The notes beneath the pieces are model-generated. The model did not search any database. It was not told the DNA's origin and saw only the letters and a list, made by a program, of their open reading frames with translations. From the NCBI GenBank assembly GCA_035491935.1, contig DATJJW010000035.1:1-17486 (forward strand): a stretch of DNA of 17,486 nucleotides, given 5' to 3'. The position numbers and the translations under genes are program-made. Positions 15,568 to 17,486 of the stretch are shown piece by piece (the first letter of the stretch is position 1; each line of letters opens with the position of its first letter). Source of the stretch: DATJJW01 sp035491935 (GTDB lineage: Bacteria > Pseudomonadota > Alphaproteobacteria > ATCC43930 > CGMCC-115725).

Positions 15568-15633
15568 CGCCGCCACCAACCTCGCCCGCATGGAGCGGGT
15601 GCCGACCGATTGCCGGTGAGGATGGTGGCGGCG
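15568..15633. repeat. Large palindrome downstream of the solute-binding protein gene
   Basis: CGCCGCCACCAACCTC (15568-15583) and its near-complement GAGGATGGTGGCGGCG (15618-15633) form a 16-bp stem with one mismatch. Inside it are CCCGC-ATGGA-GCGGG and an imperfect second stem around CCGATTGCCGG. There is no T run. It lies 15 bases after the stop codon and could stop transcription or protect the mRNA 3' end. Its central part recurs inverted at 17385-17435. Bases 15634-15674, before the end of the MFS gene, hold nothing I recognise. Confidence 0.8.
15571..15621 (+). repeat. Left copy of a 51-base inverted repeat pair
   Basis: Compared with the minus strand of 17435-17385, 43 of 51 bases agree, including GCCGRCCGATTGCCGGTGAGG-like 3' ends. 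Read in the frame of the upstream solute-binding gene, past its TAG stop, it gives AATNLARMERVPTDCR and a TGA; the right copy gives ADTILARMNQVPADCR and TGA. Confidence 0.8.
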
Positions 15634-15674
15634 TGGCTGTTCAGGTGCGGATCTACGATCTGCCGACTTATTAC

Positions 15675-17078
15675 CTATTGGGCCGCCTTCGAGCCACGCC
15701 CCTCCAGAGCGGCACCAGCCGATGCGGGCAGGCGCAGGAAGACAAGAACAGACAGGAACGACAAGGCACTCAGCAACCAGAAGCCGTATTTGAGATCACC
15801 CACCGTCAGATCGACACGGCCATGCAGGACGAGGCTGAAATGCACGGCGAGCGCGACGAGCCCGACACCGAAACTCTGCATGAATTGCTGAACCATGGCG
15901 GCAAAACTCGTCGCCCGGCTCATCAGCGGTCTCGGCATTTCCGCGTAAGACAGAGATTGGATCGAGGCATAGAGCATCGAACGGGCGAGGCCGCCGAAGA
16001 ACAGGAAACCCAATAACAGAACGAGAGGAGTCTGCGCTCGGAACAGACCGCAACAGAACAGAAAACTGCTGATGACCAGCACATTGATGAGGAGCAGCCG
16101 CCGGAAGCCGAACAATTTCAGGGCCGGAGGGAAAGCAGCCCGCGACACCACCGAGCCGGTGGCGGTCCCGAGCAGGATGAGCCCCGCGTGAAACGCTGAA
16201 TATCCGAAACCCACCTGGAACAACACGGCCAGAAGAAACACGACCGCAGTGGTGGTGACATAAAACAGGCTGCCGCCGGTGATCGAAGCGCTGAAGCTCC
16301 GAAACCGCATCAGTCCGAGATCCACGATCGGCTCAGCAACGCGTCGCGAGTGTATGAGGTATAAAAAGCCACAAACCACGCCGACGGTGAGGAGGCACAC
16401 CACCAACCACGCCGGCAACAGACCCCGCCCCATCGATTCGAAACCGAAGACGAAGCCGGCGAGTGCCACAGACGAGAAGACGAACCCCATAGAGTCCAGT
16501 GACGCCACTCTCTCCCGCGCCAGATCGGGCACATAGGCGCGGACCAGCAGAACGCCGGCAACGCCTATCGGCAGGTTCACGAAAAAAACCCACGGCCACG
16601 AAAAATAGGTCACGATCAAGCCGCCGACCGAAGGCCCGAGTACCGGCGCCAGCATGCCTGGAATGGTGATGTAATTCATGGCCTTCACAAGCCCCGACCG
16701 CGGAACGCTTTTGGCCACGATCACCCGCCCCACGGGAGTCATCATGGCACCGCCCAGACCTTGGACAATGCGCGCCAAGACCAACTCAAGCAGATTATGC
16801 GATAGGCCGCAAAGCACCGAACTGACGGTGAAGATCGTGATTGCCAGCATGAATATCTGCCGCGCGCCGTATCGATCCGCCAGCCAGCCACTGATCGGAA
16901 CGAAAACGGCAAGCGACAGAAGATAACAGGAAATCGCCAGATTAAGACGCAGCGGGGTTTCGTGCAGCGTCGCCGCCATGGAAGGAAGCGCCGTCGCTAT
17001 TGCAGTACCGTCGAACTGATGCATGAACTGAGCGCATCCAACGATGAAAGGAACAGCAAATGAGTACTGCTTCGCCAT
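15675..17078 (-). CDS. MFS transporter, DHA2 (EmrB/QacA) type drug:proton antiporter
   Basis: Membrane exporter of the major facilitator superfamily, likely proton-driven efflux of hydrophobic compounds; substrate unknown. 467 residues with about 14 transmembrane helices. Motif A is GWLADRYGARQ at about 63-73; LARIVQGLGGAMMTPVGRVI follows as the arginine-bearing motif B; GMLAPVLGPSVGGLI at about 145-159 is the antiporter motif C. The first helix carries QFMHQFDGTAIATALPSMA, the usual D1-like motif of DHA2 members. Start ATG preceded by AAGGGA at suitable distance. The gene is less GC-rich than its surroundings (33 of 60 G+C in bases 16021-16080, against 41 of 60 in 12661-12720 inside lepA) and lies between related inverted repeats, which suggests acquisition. 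No EmrA-type adaptor or regulator gene is adjacent. Confidence 0.93.
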   Translation of the reverse strand: MAKQYSFAVPFIVGCAQFMHQFDGTAIATALPSMAATLHETPLRLNLAISCYLLSLAVFVPISGWLADRYGARQIFMLAITIFTVSSVLCGLSHNLLELVLARIVQGLGGAMMTPVGRVIVAKSVPRSGLVKAMNYITIPGMLAPVLGPSVGGLIVTYFSWPWVFFVNLPIGVAGVLLVRAYVPDLARERVASLDSMGFVFSSVALAGFVFGFESMGRGLLPAWLVVCLLTVGVVCGFLYLIHSRRVAEPIVDLGLMRFRSFSASITGGSLFYVTTTAVVFLLAVLFQVGFGYSAFHAGLILLGTATGSVVSRAAFPPALKLFGFRRLLLINVLVISSFLFCCGLFRAQTPLVLLLGFLFFGGLARSMLYASIQSLSYAEMPRPLMSRATSFAAMVQQFMQSFGVGLVALAVHFSLVLHGRVDLTVGDLKYGFWLLSALSFLSVLVFLRLPASAGAALEGRGSKAAQ

Positions 17079-17255
17079 CCGTTCCCTTCTCGTATGTAAG
17101 CCGAATCAACCCATGGGGTCGCTTTCCATCAGCCGGATATGCTTCGATAATACATTTGTCAGTGGAGACCACAACATGCTCCTCCACCATCCGAGCCCGC
17201 GGCTGGGCTTGCGGCCGCGGCCTCCGGAGTATCGCAAACCGCTTCCCCGTATAGG
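17079..17255 (-). promoter_or_regulatory. Leader and probable promoter region of the MFS gene
   Basis: On the minus strand TTGTGG and TATTAT, 16 bases apart (within about 17148-17176), resemble -35 and -10 boxes; CTGACA nearby is an alternative -35. The symmetric GTGG-AGA-CCAC (about 17162-17172) covers the -35 and could be an operator. An ATG at about 17177 preceded by GGAGGAG opens a 23-codon reading frame, MLWSPLTN and so on, ending in TGA at about 17108. The interval further up contains GC-rich palindromic sequence (AGCCC-GCGGCT-GGGCT) and no larger gene. Confidence 0.3.
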
Positions 17256-17372
17256 CTAGCGACGACCCATCGCCTTCTCGACACTCACGTTGATCTGCCT
17301 GGAGACCGTTTCAATCGCAGCGTCGGCCAAGGTTGCTTCCATAGGTTGCAGCACTACGGCCAGGCCAGCGTC
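17256..17372 (-). pseudogene. pheT: C-terminal fragment of phenylalanyl-tRNA synthetase beta subunit
   Basis: One minus-strand frame reads DAGLAVVLQPMEATLADAA and then IETVSRQINVSVEKAMGRR with a TAG stop. LQPxExTLTDxxI...VxxxIxxxVEKAxG is how the last, anticodon-binding (FDX-ACB) domain of bacterial PheT ends. Only about 38 codons show the likeness; a full PheT has about 800 residues, and upstream is a stop codon and unrelated sequence. I infer a 3' remnant left by a rearrangement or carried in with foreign DNA. An ATG within it (17342-17340) would give a 28-residue peptide but no ribosome binding site is evident. The family match is from memory. Confidence 0.6.
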
Positions 17373-17384
17373 GCTATGGCCTCG

Positions 17385-17435
17385 CCTCACCGGCAATCGG
17401 CCGGCACTTGGTTCATACGGGCGAGGATGGTGTCG
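17385..17435 (-). repeat. Right copy of the 51-base inverted repeat pair
   Basis: Minus-strand partner of 15571-15621 with 43 of 51 identical bases. It has its own, different outer palindrome: GGCGAGG (17420-17426) and CCTCGCC (17380-17386) pair perfectly, and CCGGC-AATCG-GCCGG (about 17390-17404) forms an inner hairpin. Confidence 0.8.
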
Positions 17436-17486
17436 GCGTGGCTGCGTACGAAGCCGGTCGGCCGCAAGGGCGACCAGCGGCGCGGA
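17387..17486 (-). CDS. Possible 3' end of an unidentified gene (partial)
   Basis: A minus-strand frame is open from the window edge to a TGA at 17389-17387 and gives 32 residues: WSPLRPTGFVRSHADTILAR followed by MNQVPADCR. I do not recognise it. Support comes from the left repeat copy, which translates to a similar ending (LARMERVPTDCR) with mostly tolerated changes, as for two related gene ends. With so short a frame it could also be a non-coding repeat. Confidence 0.3.
   Translation of the reverse strand, partial: PRRWSPLRPTGFVRSHADTILARMNQVPADCR

Noticed and set aside
16942..17190. An 82-codon minus-strand frame overlapping the start of the MFS gene
   Set aside because: It begins plausibly (MVEEHVVVSTDK) but runs out of frame through the MFS start into sequence explained by that gene, and no family is recognised. 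The better-spaced ribosome binding site serves the next ATG in another frame.
1..17486. CRISPR arrays, tRNA or rRNA genes, complete insertion sequences, phage or defence genes
   Set aside because: No regularly spaced repeats, no cloverleaf-like or rRNA sequence and no transposase or defence-type protein was seen on either strand. The inverted repeats at 15.57 and 17.4 kb enclose an exporter, not a transposase.

Overview
The window reads as a GC-rich chromosomal segment of an alphaproteobacterium, probably a member of the Rhodospirillales. This rests on gene order (serB divergent from miaA, followed by ilvB-ilvN-ilvC; argD-argF-hslO), the style of the proteins and the short palindromic intergenic repeats. 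No rRNA or other taxonomic marker is present, so the placement is an inference. Apart from the last 2 kb it is ordinary housekeeping DNA with few gaps.

Layout. At 1-20 (minus) only the first codons of an unidentified gene are visible. From 190 to 4699 (minus strand) lie ilvC, ilvN and ilvB for branched-chain amino acid synthesis, with miaA (tRNA A37 prenylation) upstream of them. serB (serine synthesis) diverges from miaA and is followed by a repeat-rich DUF2076 protein with its own terminator. On the minus strand come argD and argF (ornithine and citrulline steps of arginine synthesis), nearly abutting, then hslO (Hsp33 redox chaperone) downstream. A lone ABC-2 type permease (minus) diverges from recX (plus). 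lepA (minus) diverges from a TRIC/YicG-type channel gene (plus). A secreted SsuA/NMT1-type solute-binding protein gene follows, with no cognate permease or ATPase in view.

The last 2 kb (15.57-17.49 kb) look different. A DHA2-type MFS exporter gene with visibly lower G+C lies between two inverted, related 51-base sequences (15571-15621 and 17385-17435, 43/51 identical). Beside the right-hand copy is a short stretch that reads like the C-terminal end of phenylalanyl-tRNA synthetase beta (pheT) without the rest of the gene. Together these suggest acquired or rearranged DNA.

How the genes work together: IlvBN makes acetolactate/acetohydroxybutyrate and IlvC reduces and isomerises it; ArgD and ArgF act on successive intermediates of arginine synthesis; SerB ends the phosphoserine route. 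MiaA, LepA, RecX and Hsp33 serve translation fidelity, recombination control and oxidative protein protection. I do not see a clearly new multi-gene system. The points most worth a second look are the inverted-repeat/pheT-fragment region, a tandem duplication of the start codon region of the solute-binding protein, a mirrored octamer before the miaA and serB starts, and conservative Asp-to-Glu changes in the metal-site motifs of IlvB and SerB.
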